Positions 55,321-64,000 of a stretch of DNA of 64,000 nt are shown in pieces (the first letter of the stretch is position 1; the number at the start of each line of letters is the position of its first letter). The stretch lies in the NCBI GenBank assembly GCA_026122225.1, contig JANEZZ010002246.1, positions 1 to 64,000 of the forward strand, read 5' to 3'. The notes beneath the pieces are model-generated. The model worked only from the letters and a program-made list of their open reading frames with translations, did no database searches and was not told where the DNA came from. The stretch comes from Heloderma charlesbogerti. Taxonomy: Eukaryota; Chordata; Lepidosauria; Squamata; Helodermatidae. The translations under genes were made by a program, and so were the position numbers.

Positions 55321-57510
55321 AAAATCACTCTTCACAATTTTCTCTCACCAATGAGGCCTAGAAATTCATTGCTTTCCTCTTTAAATCAAAGCTCCACGGC
55401 CCCGGGTCTGCAGATGCCCAGAACAGCCCAAATCTTGCCCTTGTTAATCCCTGATCTTTTTTGTGGAGCTGTTACTCTGGGGGAATGTTCTTTCCATCCC
55501 TGCAGATATCCCATTTCCTTCTAAAGGGAAGATCAGTTGAATATTTCTCTTAATTTCTAAAGCTGTATTGCTCCGGCAGCTATGCAGGAAAGAGGAGGGG
55601 GAAAGGTTTTATCACATTGCAGGGTGGGGGAACAGAGAATGAGGAGTTCAAGTCACACATTCTTTTCAACAGCCTAATGACACTTTGTTTTTCAAAGTTG
55701 TGATTCAGCCACCTAAGCTGTACTCCTGTTTGATCTTGACTTCTGCACTTTACAGGAAACAGCCAGGCAGCAGCTGAAGCAAACAAGAAAGGCAAATAGG
55801 ATCAGAGGGACCTTAAATAACTCCTCCGGCGAGGACAGTTCTGCTTTAGTTAGGATGTCGCAGCTGCCCATGTTGTTGAAAGGGCACTCTCTTAATCGCT
55901 GTCACGCAGAGGGACTCATTCAGCTGCCGCACTGGGCTGAAGCCACCAAAGTCCCTAAACAGGCAGTAGCAGAATATTAAATACTAAATGCTGGTTAAGG
56001 GGCAGGCTGTGAAAGCTAGTTGCCAGTCATCCCTTTACAAAATAGGAGAGGGCAAGAAATACTTGTATGGCTCTGTTGGGCGGTATCTTGGACTTGGGTT
56101 AGGACCTGGGGGACCCGGGTTCAAATCCTCAGCCATGAAATTGAGAGGGGTTTTGCAAAACTGCGGTAGAGCAACTTTGTCTTTAGAAGAGCCCTATGGG
56201 GAAGTGCAGCAGCAGATCTGGGCGCTGAGGGGAGATCATTGGGGTCCATTTCAGCGGGTATGGTGCTTGTGGGTGGGGGAATATTGGTTTATGGGGACTG
56301 CTCAGCGGCCGTAGATTTGGGAATGCAGATTTGGGAATAAGTCTCGCATCCATGGGATTGACTTCCAGTGACATTTGTGGAACTTGCTCCTAAGTGACTG
56401 TGCTTAAGTTTGGGGCACAACTCTCTGTGCTTGGAAGAAGAGTTTGTTTCTAGAAAGGGTATATAGGCACGTATAGGCCAAGGGTCCCTGTGGCAGTCTA
56501 ACTTGCAACCCCAAGCTTCCCTCCTCACGGAAGTTGCTACACACAGGCAGGCAGAGAGACAGAAAAGCTCTTGGCTGTTATAAATACAGCTCAGTTGCCT
56601 CTGTTCAGAGGACTTCATCCAGAGGATAAGAATATGAAGTACAGATCAGCCATTTCCTAGAGGTATTATCACAGACACCAGTTCTTAGGTTATATATTAG
56701 AGTTACATACACAACCTTGCAGGAAACAACAATCCAGTCGAACACCTGTTAGCAAACACCCTTGCTTAGCATGCCGTTGAGCGAAAAACATACACAACGC
56801 TTTCTGCTGGCCAGGATAATTACATATTAAGGATGTAATGAAGACTCAAATGAAGAAAGACTGTTCTTAGAGGAACTGTCCCATTTCCTGTTGGGTGTTC
56901 TTTCCAGATGTACCTTTTGACCAGTGGTTGACCTAAGGAAAGCTTTTGTTTTCTTCACAACTATAGCTTAGGCAAGAACAGCTAGAATCTCTCCTCAGCA
57001 GGCACGAAAATCTTATCCACTCAGTGCATCCTCCAACTGAAGTAAGCTGTGATTGTAACAGATAATACAAACAAAACAACCATGAAGTGAGGAAAAGCAC
57101 ACACTGTAGTCCAACAAAAGTTCCAACAGCTAAAGCCTCAGAATTATCTATTATTAGATAATAATAATTAATAATAATTATAATAATTATAATTATTAAT
57201 TATCTATTAGCCTTTATGCATTGCATGTTTGTATTCCATGTAAGATACGCATGATTACACCTTGTAATAAAATGAGTACATGACGTTTGCATACACATTA
57301 GGGTCTAGTGGTTTAACTATATCAGTTGTGTGCTTTTCAGCACTTTTTGTATGTATAGACTCCTTTCCAACTGTTCCCTCATTTTGTTCTGTTTATAACA
57401 GATAATAGATATGGTGTGTGTGACAGCAGATCCGAAAAGCCTTTGAGCAAACAAGATTAGACACTGTAGGCTTTAGGTCATACTCCAGGCATAAGATTCA
57501 ATGTAATATT
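55321..57510. other. Intron DNA, no gene seen
   Basis: This includes a SINE-like B-box fragment (about 56080-56150, 'gacccgggttcaaatcctcagcc') and an AAT/ATT-rich patch (57145-57210). 56440-56990 may be a repeat but I cannot classify it. Confidence 0.45.
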
Positions 57511-57745
57511 GAGAGGCAGTGTGGGGTAGTGGTTAGAGTGTTGGACTGGGACTCGGGAGGCCCAGATTCAAGTCCCCACTCAACCGTGAAACTGGGCGAC
57601 TTTGGGCTAGTCACTGGCTCTCAACCTAAGCTTCCTCACAGGGTTGTTCTGAGGATAAAATGGAGAGGAGAAGGACTATGTAAGCTGCCTTGGGTTTCTT
57701 AGAAGAGGGGGGAAAGCCAAATATAAATTTTACAATAAAAAGAAA
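57511..57745 (+). mobile_element. MIR-like SINE
   Basis: 'aggcagtgtggggtagtgg' (A box), 'cccagattcaagtcccc' (B box), 'cctcacagggttgttctgagg', tail 'aaatataaattttacaata'. It lies 166 bp before the exon at 57912. Confidence 0.9.
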
Positions 57746-57911
57746 TAAAAAATAATATGTATAGCAAAAGGAAGTCAATGCACTTCCATAGTCCTACAAA
57801 TATGATTTTGCTGCAGTTCATTGGAGAGAATGGAAGAGTCTATGCATACTGGGAAAGGCATGCCGTAGGCCTAACCCCTAACAAGGTGTATTTCATTTCC
57901 TTTTGCTTTAG

Positions 57912-58128
57912 TTTTTACAAATTACTACCATGTCTCAAGACCACACAGCGCACCTATCAATAATACCAACTTCTTGTTGAATATGTCAGTGGAGCGGTCA
58001 GCACTGGGCAACCAGACGGACGGCCAGGCTGCTGCTACACAGTATGGGCGCGAGACGGCTGTTCTTAGCCTCATGCTGATGCTGGGGACACTGTGGCTGG
58101 GTCACACGCTATATCAGTTTAAGAAAAG
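57912..58128 (+). CDS. SLC4A11: SLC4A11 exon, extracellular loop and next TM
   Basis: It has acceptor ttttgctttag and donor gtacgt, with two bases, 71 codons and two bases. It starts FTNYYHVSRPHSAPINNTNF, continues with LLNMSVERSALGNQTDGQ and AAATQYGRET, then AVLSLMLMLGTLWLGHTLYQ (TM) and FKK. The loop carries three N-x-S/T sequons (NNT, NMS, NQT), and this loop is glycosylated in mammalian SLC4A11. The loop is diverged and the 'AVLSL-LMLGTLWLG-TLYQFKK' part is nearly invariant. The last two bases (AG) complete Ser with 60709. Confidence 0.96.
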
Positions 58129-58294
58129 GTACGTTCCCTGGGACTGTTGCACTTCTGCCAAGTGTTGCCTTTGGCAATTGTCTGCACATCCATTTAGAAC
58201 AATGGAAAATAAACAGGATGCCAATTTATTGCACACATAACTAAGATCGTATATGTTGCATTGGACAAGGGATCATAGCCAGTCTGTTTCTGGG

Positions 58295-58812
58295 CCCAAT
58301 TCAAAGTGCTAGTATTAACCTACAAAGTCCTAAGCAGCCTAAGGCCAGGTTACTTGAAGGATCACCTCTTCCCATATATACCTGGCCAGACCCTAAGATA
58401 CTCTTCAGAAGCACTGCTCCAGGTGCCCCCACCAAATGAGGTGAGGTAGGCGGCTACAAAGGAGAGGGCCTTTTTGGTGGTGGCTCACCAGTTGTGGAAT
58501 GCCCTCTGCAGAGATGCTCTCGTGGTGCTTACGGTTTGGTCTTGTCAGCACCAGGTGAAGCCTTTTTTTAAAAAAATTCCCAGGCTTTTTGGTCCTTCAG
58601 TTTTAAAAAATTGCATTAGTGCATTTTTAGATCTTTTCCCTGCTGCTGGATTTTACACTTTTATTTTTACTTTGGTTTTATTCTGTTTTAAACTGAAGGT
58701 GTTTACATTACGTTTTACTACGTTTTTGTATTTTATGGTTTTATATTTTCTTTCATGAACCGCCCAGAGAGCTTTGGCTGTTGGGCGGTATAGACGTGTA
58801 AATAAATAAATA
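58295..58812 (+). mobile_element. L2-like LINE 3' end
   Basis: Same family as 52378-52922: 'ggccaggttacttgaaggatc', 'agttgtggaatgccctctgc', and 3' UTR 'gaaccgcccagagagctttgg' with (AAAT)n. It lies in the intron after the exon at 57912. Confidence 0.85.
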
Positions 58813-59025
58813 ATGGAATCGCTCAGTGGTAAGGTGCCTGCTTTATGTGCAAGAAGTCCCAGGTTCAATTCCAGGCATCTTCAGTCTAAACAAAGACCTT
58901 GGGTAGCAAGGCTGAAAATCACTCCTGCCTCAGACCTTGGAGAGCAGCAGCCAGTTCCAGTATAAAGTACTAATGGGTAAATCAGTGCCCTGATTTCATA
59001 TAAGGCAGCTTCATATGTTCTTCAG
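58813..59025 (+). mobile_element. tRNA-Ala-derived SINE
   Basis: 'tcgctcagtggtaaggtgcc' (A box), 'gtcccaggttcaattccaggc' (B box), body 'gagagcagcagccagttcc', end 'tataaggcagcttcatatgttc'. Confidence 0.88.
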
Positions 59026-59117
59026 TTTGAGTAATTCATTGGGAGGACCATAGCTCAGTGATAATTCATATGTGTTGCATGCAGAAAGTCCCAGGTTCCA
59101 TTCCTGGCATCTCCAGT

Positions 59118-59475
59118 CAGTGCCAGCTTCAGGTTTTTGAGGGCCCTTGGGCAAGACACCCTCAGTGGGCTCCCTTCCTCAATGAGTCTACCTTCTCACT
59201 GCCATTGTCACCAGCTGCTCTTTCTCCTCATCTTCTTTCTGGCCATTGCTCCCACTTGCTTGCTTGCCAGGCAGAGAACCAGGGAAGAAGCAGGCTGTGG
59301 CATCTCCTCCTCCTCACCACGACCGCTGTCTGGGCCAGAGCAAGAGGCAGGTGAACAAGCAGGTTGCCATGGTGAAGAGGAGGCGCAAGTCCAGGAGGCT
59401 CTTGCCAGTGGGCCCCTGCTGGGGTGTGGGCCCTTGGCAGGTGCCCAGTCTTGCCTACCCTTGGCGCCGGCACTG
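59118..59475. mobile_element. hAT-type non-autonomous element, 358 bp
   Basis: It begins CAGTGCCAG and ends CCGGCACTG. Perfect 8-bp duplications TCTCCAGT lie at 59110-59117 and 59476-59483. The interior is GC-rich and non-coding. Confidence 0.88.
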
Positions 59476-59556
59476 TCTCCAGTTAAAGAAAGATGTCTGT
59501 AGCAAGGTTGGGAAAAGACCTCAGACTTTGGAGAGCAGCTGCTAATCAGACTAGAC

Positions 59557-59688
59557 CAGCCTTCCCCAACCTGGTGCCCTCCATATTTGCTGGGCTATAA
59601 CTGCTGGGATGGTCAACAGCCATGCTGGCTGGGGATGGTGGGACTTATAGTCCAGCACTTCTGGAAGGCACCAGGTTGGGGGCAGCTG
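59557..59688. mobile_element. Palindromic MITE with 8-bp duplication
   Basis: It begins CAGCCTTCCCCAACC and ends GGTTGGGGGCAGCTG. Flanks GACTAGAC (59549-59556) and GAGTAGAC (59689-59696) match at 7 of 8. This copy defines the ends of the 'actacaactccca' palindromic family as hAT-like. Confidence 0.88.
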
Positions 59689-59975
59689 GAGTAGACAATA
59701 CTGTTCCAGAAAGCCCAGCGGAGCAATTCAGATCATCCATCACATCTCCATAAAGTGTCCCATAAAAACATTTCAAACCTAAGTACACCTTCACTGGAGC
59801 TATGGAACGAATGAATAATGAACTATTAAACGGCCACCGAAATGTGTGCTCATATGGTCAGACTTCAGCGGCAATAGGCAGCGTGTGTATATAAAGTTAA
59901 TGAATGGAATATCACACAGAAGCACGGCCTTGTGGAACTGTATGAAATTGTCACTGATCATTAGAATGAGCCTTT

Positions 59976-60001
59976 CTGTGTGTGTGTGTGTGTGTGTGTG
60001 C
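59976..60001 (+). repeat. (TG)n microsatellite
   Basis: About 12 TG units. Confidence 0.95.
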
Positions 60002-60210
60002 ACATGTATACACAGATAAAATGAAAGGCGAGTTTAAAGAAGCTCTCTGAGGTAAATCCACGTCTGTTGCTGTAAGATATGCCATAGTGTAAAATCCTTT
60101 CTCCGAAGGGAAAAAGGGGTAAGACTACACGGCTTGACATTTTGTAGCAGAATTAAACAGAGAACAGTTGTGAAGAAACGTGGGGTAGTTACCAGGCATG
60201 TTATAGGTAC

Positions 60211-60416
60211 CAGTGGAGGCTGGTGGCTCCGATGTCAGTGGGGCGGTGGTTCTGCTCCAGATTTCAGCCAGATCGCTAAAGTAGCTCTCCAAGGTGCTTC
60301 ACTCCTTGGAAACTTGGTCTCCCTGCTTTGCACCTTGGAGAGCTCCTTCAGAGTTCTGACTGAAATCTGGAGCAGATTGACCGCCCCTCTGACATTGGAG
60401 CCAGCAGCCCCCACTG
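60211..60416. mobile_element. hAT-type MITE, copy 2
   Basis: It starts CAGTGGAGGCTGGTGGC and ends GCCAGCAGCCCCCACTG. Flanks ATAGGTAC (60203-60210) and ATGGGTAC (60417-60424) match at 7 of 8, with T at position 2 and A at 7 as usual for hAT targets. Confidence 0.9.
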
Positions 60417-60708
60417 ATGGGTACTGTAACTCAGGACATGATCAGCACAGCTGCCTGTGTTCTATTGATGTAACAGCTGAGTCCTGGTCAGGCGCAAGGA
60501 ATCCAGGGTACCACATGGCCCAGCGGCCATGCAGCTTACTCCTGGAGTGCTGCAGCTAACCAAGGTGGTCCCTGCAGCATCTTCCAAGCACCACAGCTGC
60601 GTGTTTCATGTCCTGTAATAGCTGAAACGGAGTCCTGATGTTTTAAAGGTCTGGAACAGAGCAGCCACGTATCTTTGCCCTCACTGAGTCTTTCTAATAT
60701 CATTGTAG

Positions 60709-60815
60709 CCCTTATTTGCACGCCAGAGTCCGTGAAATACTCTCCGACTGTGCCTTACCCATTTCTGTCCTAACTTTCTCCATTGTTGGATCGTATTTCT
60801 TCAAGGAAATAAAAA
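60709..60815 (+). CDS. SLC4A11: SLC4A11 exon (last visible)
   Basis: It has acceptor atcattgtag and donor gtaagt, with one base, 35 codons and one base. It completes Ser, then [20 protein letters not shown] and [15 protein letters not shown]. '[19 protein letters not shown]' is conserved in SLC4A11 and covers a loop and a membrane helix. The rest of the protein (roughly the C-terminal half of the membrane domain) is not seen before 64000. Confidence 0.95.
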
Positions 60816-60911
60816 GTAAGTGGACGTCCTTGTTCTTCTTAATTTACTAGTAGAGGGGTCGGTGGGGGCAGGAGGGGGGATTTGGGAATCACAAGCCCAA
60901 TAGCTCTGAAA

Positions 60912-61325
60912 TAGGGATGTATGAATCGGCAAACCATGGTTCGCTGAATTCCACCTCAGAAGTTTCTCTGAATTCCACCTCAAAGCTTGTTCCTGCTAGT
61001 GTCCAGTTTTGAGCTTTGCACGAAAATGCATGTGTGTTTTCATGGGCATTTTCCCAAATGTGTGCATCAGTAGTTGGCATTTTTGAAATGTATACCATTT
61101 TTCTCCCATTGATTAAAGCAGGTATGTGCACTTTTTTCAAAAGTGCACATTTAAGCGCATTTCCCAAATGTCCCCTTTTTGGAACACTTTTTTTGTTCCA
61201 CAAATGACATCACAAGCTCAGAAATGTGCAGATTTCAACCACAGATTGTATTCAGGTCTAGAAAGTGTGAACTGGGTAAACTCTGGTCAAAGAACAAACT
61301 GAAACAATTTGTTCATACATCCCTA
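60912..61325. mobile_element. hAT-like element with 14-bp TIRs
   Basis: TAGGGATGTATGAA at the left end and TTCATACATCCCTA at the right end are exact complements. The 8-bp flanks are CTCTGAAA (60904-60911) and CTCTGAAG (61326-61333), 7 of 8 alike. The interior is non-coding with 'gcacgaaaatgcatgtg'-style words. It is the best-preserved member of the family at 4890, 10190, 44472 and 53830. Confidence 0.9.
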
Positions 61326-61333
61326 CTCTGAAG

Positions 61334-62811
61334 ACATTTCCAAAACCCCAGGGCTTGAATGTTTGTCCTGTCCTGCCTGCGTAATCACATCCCAAGTTCA
61401 CAATCAGGATTAATTCATGCAATGAGCTAATCAAATGAGATGGTCTCAACAGGGTTTGTTTTGTCCCTGTGAGTTATTCCAGTCCATAATTTAATTTGAA
61501 TGTAATTAAAATGTCTCTCTCTGTCTCTCTTTTTAAAGAGTTGATCCTTTTGATTATTGTGGCAAGGAACAAAAGGGCCGCACAATTAGCAGAGGCAGGA
61601 AGGGCAGTCAGCAAGCATACAGATGCAGTGGTGATGATTTTGACCTGTGCTTTTTTTCCCTGCCACTTTATATTTTCCTAATTAAAACGTGATAATGGTT
61701 TGGAACATCTGGTAGGATTATCAGATGCACAAAGCAATTTAAAAAAATTATCCAAGGTCCCATTAGTTCAATGGATCATCTTTTCCACATCAGGAAGGGA
61801 GAAGGGAGACAGGAATTGCATGTCCTAGTGATGACGTGAATGGGAAATGAATGGAAGTGAATTAAGAAATGCCTGTCCCACCCCCCATCAGCCATCATTC
61901 CATCCATTCAGAACTGGAAAGTGGCAGGTTTTGTTGTGTGTGTGTATGTGGTGACTTCCTTAATGACAATTGCTCCCTTGCCACCTGCCAGAAAGCAAAT
62001 GATGTGGAGCGCTAAAAACCCATTGCGTAGCTTTCAAAGGAAGAACTTCAGAAATGCCTCAGCTGCTAAGAATGGAATTGGCCCATGCATTGGAGGGATG
62101 AAAGATTTAACTCTGGTGTTTGCCCTGAAGCCGGCAGCCGCCTTCTGAGTGTTGCCATAGTCGCTGTTGTTTCCATTGCTGCACCTCCTCCTGCCAAAAA
62201 ACACCAAAAAAACCACCCAACAGGTGGTCTTTTTGCTGTGTACAGAGAACAGAGAAAACATGTTGTATGCTAGTTTACTAGGGCAGGGTTGGGCAGACTT
62301 CAGGCTTACAGGATTTACTTTGGTTTTTTTACTAGAACTGGGAACCATCAAGTGGAGCCTGGTGCAAAAGACCCACAGAATTAAAGAATTATTTGCCTGT
62401 GAATTTGTTTTGAGTGCAATAATTGATAGGAGATCACAGTCCTTCCACACAAAAAGCCGTCTCTATTTACCCCAAGCTCTCTTAACTTTACCAGTATAAT
62501 TTGTGGGGGAGTAATTTTGTGGCTGCTATTGTTAAATAATTGGGAGTCAGAAATCCTTGCTGATCTGCCACAGTTCACCCAGAGATCTACCGGTAAATCC
62601 GGCTGTAACTTCTGCCTTCCCCTGTGCTAGTGGACATACCTTTCTTAGCCAGTGCTAGGCCAGGCCAAGGACGGGCACTTCTTCGGCTGGGTAGGTTAAA
62701 TGAATGTGAGAAGTACGGGGGACAGTGGTACTGATAGTGTAGGTCCTGGAGGAGTTTAGAGAGGGTAAGGATGAGATACAGAGGTGGTGTCTCCGCCAAA
62801 GAACTCCTAGA
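61334..62811. other. Intron DNA, no gene seen
   Basis: No further SLC4A11 exon, RNA gene or clear transposon is recognised. Confidence 0.45.
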
Positions 62812-62819
62812 GGTCTAGA

Positions 62820-62995
62820 CAGCGTAGGCTGGTGGCTCCGATGTCAGTGAGGCAGTGAATCTGGTCAAAACTCTAAAGGAGCTAACCAAGGTGCTTCATA
62901 CCTTGGAGAGCTCCTTTAGAGTTCTGACTTGTTCTGACTGAAACCTGGAGTGGATTCACTGGCCTGGTGACATCGGAGCCACCAGCTTCCCCTTG
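62820..62995. mobile_element. hAT-type MITE, copy 3
   Basis: 'ggctggtggctccgatgtcagtg' on the left and 'acatcggagccaccagc' on the right are the terminal arms, with inner 'ctctaaaggagct' and 'agctcctttagag'. Flanks are only partly alike (GGTCTAGA and GTCCAGAG). Confidence 0.85.
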
Positions 62996-63469
62996 GTCCA
63001 GAGCAGACCTTGGCTAAGGGACACAATTGCATGGAGCAACAATCTTCTAAACCAGCGGCACGATTCTTCAGCCAAATATCTACCGTAAAATGATACGGTG
63101 TGGGGTGAGAAGCAACTTCTTTCCACACCAGGCTCCAAACTGCAAAGACATCATGAGCAACAGGGCTGCAGTTGATTTGCACGTTTGGGGCGTGCTTAGT
63201 TGCCCCAGTCTGTATATGATAGGCAAGCCAAGCTACTGCAGGTCAGAGTTGCAGTTCCAGAATTGTGAATCGTAAATGAGAAGGTTTGGGCCGCCCCCTC
63301 TGATGCAGGGAAATTGGGTAAGGCTGAGTTCACGCGACTGCATTTTCCTTACTGATGACTGCAGTTACTGCATCACTGCCTTGTCATCCGGAGCTGCCTG
63401 CTTTCAATAACAGTTGTACAGAGGGTTTGCTCGGTTGAGATTCCTGCCAAATCAGCAGTAACCCTCTGC

Positions 63470-64000
63470 AGTCCAATGTAAGCAAGTGTAAGGTGATGCA
63501 CGTTGGAGCAAAAAATCCCAACTTCAAGTATAGCCTGATGGGATCTGAGCTAGCGGTGACCAACCAGGAAAGAGATCTTGGAGTTATGGTGGACAGCTGA
63601 GTGAAGATGTCAACCCAGTGTGCGGCTGCTGTAAAAAAAGGCAAACTCCAAGTTAGGCATCACTGCCAAGATCACACTGCCCCTATACAAATCTGTGGTG
63701 CGGCCACACTTGGAATGCTGTGTACAGTTCTGGTCACCACACCTAAAAAAAGATATTGTAGAACTGGAAGAAGTGCAGAAAAGGGCAACTAAAATGATCA
63801 AGGAGCTGGAGCATCTCCCCTATGAGAGAAGGTTACAACAGCTGGGATGGTTTCGTTTGGAAAAAAGGAGGGTGAGGGGAGACAAATGATATTGGTCTAC
63901 AAAATTATGCATGGTGTGGAGAATGTGGATAAGGAGACATTTTTCTCCCTCTCTCAAAATACTAGAACCCGGGGTCCTCCCATGAAGCTGATTGGTGGGA
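63470..64000 (+). mobile_element. CR1 LINE, continues past the window end
   Basis: Decayed ORF2: 'gcaagtgtaaggtgatgcacgttgg', VTNQERDLGVMVDS, 'tgtgcggctgctgtaaaaaaagg', [20 protein letters not shown]. It matches 29740-30290 and 52300-53270. It is 5' truncated at about 63470. Confidence 0.93.

Larger units (their letters stand above)
59044..59720 (+). mobile_element. tRNA-Ala-derived SINE split by two MITEs
   Basis: The SINE parts are 59044-59117 (A box 'atagctcagtgat', B box 'ggttccattcctggcatctcc'), 59484-59556 ('ggagagcagctgctaatcag') and 59697 onwards ('aatactg'). The inserts at 59118-59475 and 59557-59688 are each bounded by 8-bp duplications of SINE sequence. Confidence 0.85.

Noticed and set aside
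56440..56990. Possible further LTR
   Set aside because: I could not find TG...CA ends, a flanking duplication or a second copy in the window.
58813..59117. tRNA genes suggested by A and B boxes
   Set aside because: The boxes are followed by SINE bodies and the cloverleaf is degraded, so these are SINE heads and not tRNA genes.
19272..59688. CRISPR-like repeated palindromes
   Set aside because: The repeated palindromes are dispersed, vary in spacing and have transposon target duplications. The genome is clearly vertebrate.

Overview
This window reads as genomic DNA of a squamate reptile, most likely a lizard. No host gene is intact inside it. The only host gene I recognise is the middle part of SLC4A11, a member of the bicarbonate-transporter superfamily (SLC4), on the + strand. 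Nine consecutive coding exons lie at 16993-17116, 19445-19651, 27093-27177, 41357-41482, 44122-44235, 47720-47852, 49749-49822, 57912-58128 and 60709-60815. Together they give 1187 nt, or 395 complete codons, with GT-AG boundaries and matching phases at all eight joints. They encode the end of the N-terminal cytosolic domain, the first membrane segments, a glycosylation-rich extracellular loop and the next membrane segments. The 5' exons are not visible in 1-16992, and the C-terminal exons are not visible in 60816-64000.

Nearly everything else is transposon-derived, and the repeat mixture supports the squamate assignment: BovB, CR1 and L2-clade LINEs, a SINE with a BovB-like tail, tRNA-Ala-derived and MIR-like SINEs, hAT-type palindromic MITEs and solo LTRs.

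Layout. 1-430 is an AT-rich block whose first 251 bases contain no cytosine. 431-3352 and 6134-9602 are two antisense copies of one L2-clade LINE, with decayed endonuclease and reverse transcriptase frames and a GC-rich 5' region containing GGY triplet repeats. 5229-5805 is a solo LTR inserted in a MITE. 9600-16990 is intronic or upstream sequence with L2, SINE and BovB fragments. 16993-27177 holds exons 1-3, two solo LTRs with perfect target duplications, and an L1-like insertion. 27178-41356 is a 14.2 kb intron full of CR1, L2, SINE and MITE copies. 41357-49822 holds exons 4-7 with a hAT MITE and a 200 bp hairpin. 49823-57911 is an 8.1 kb intron with a CR1 split by an L2 and a fourth solo LTR. 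57912-64000 holds exons 8-9, a SINE split by two hAT MITEs, more MITEs, and a CR1 that runs off the window end.

The most unusual observation is that four solo LTRs, from at least two diverged subfamilies, carry an open or nearly open reading frame in the same register from the second base of the LTR. Its product is acidic and Ser-rich and ends in a basic RRSARLA-like motif. This suggests an element whose protein extends into its 3' LTR. I could not run homology searches. Family names for repeats rest on recognised motifs, and their boundaries are approximate unless a target duplication is stated.
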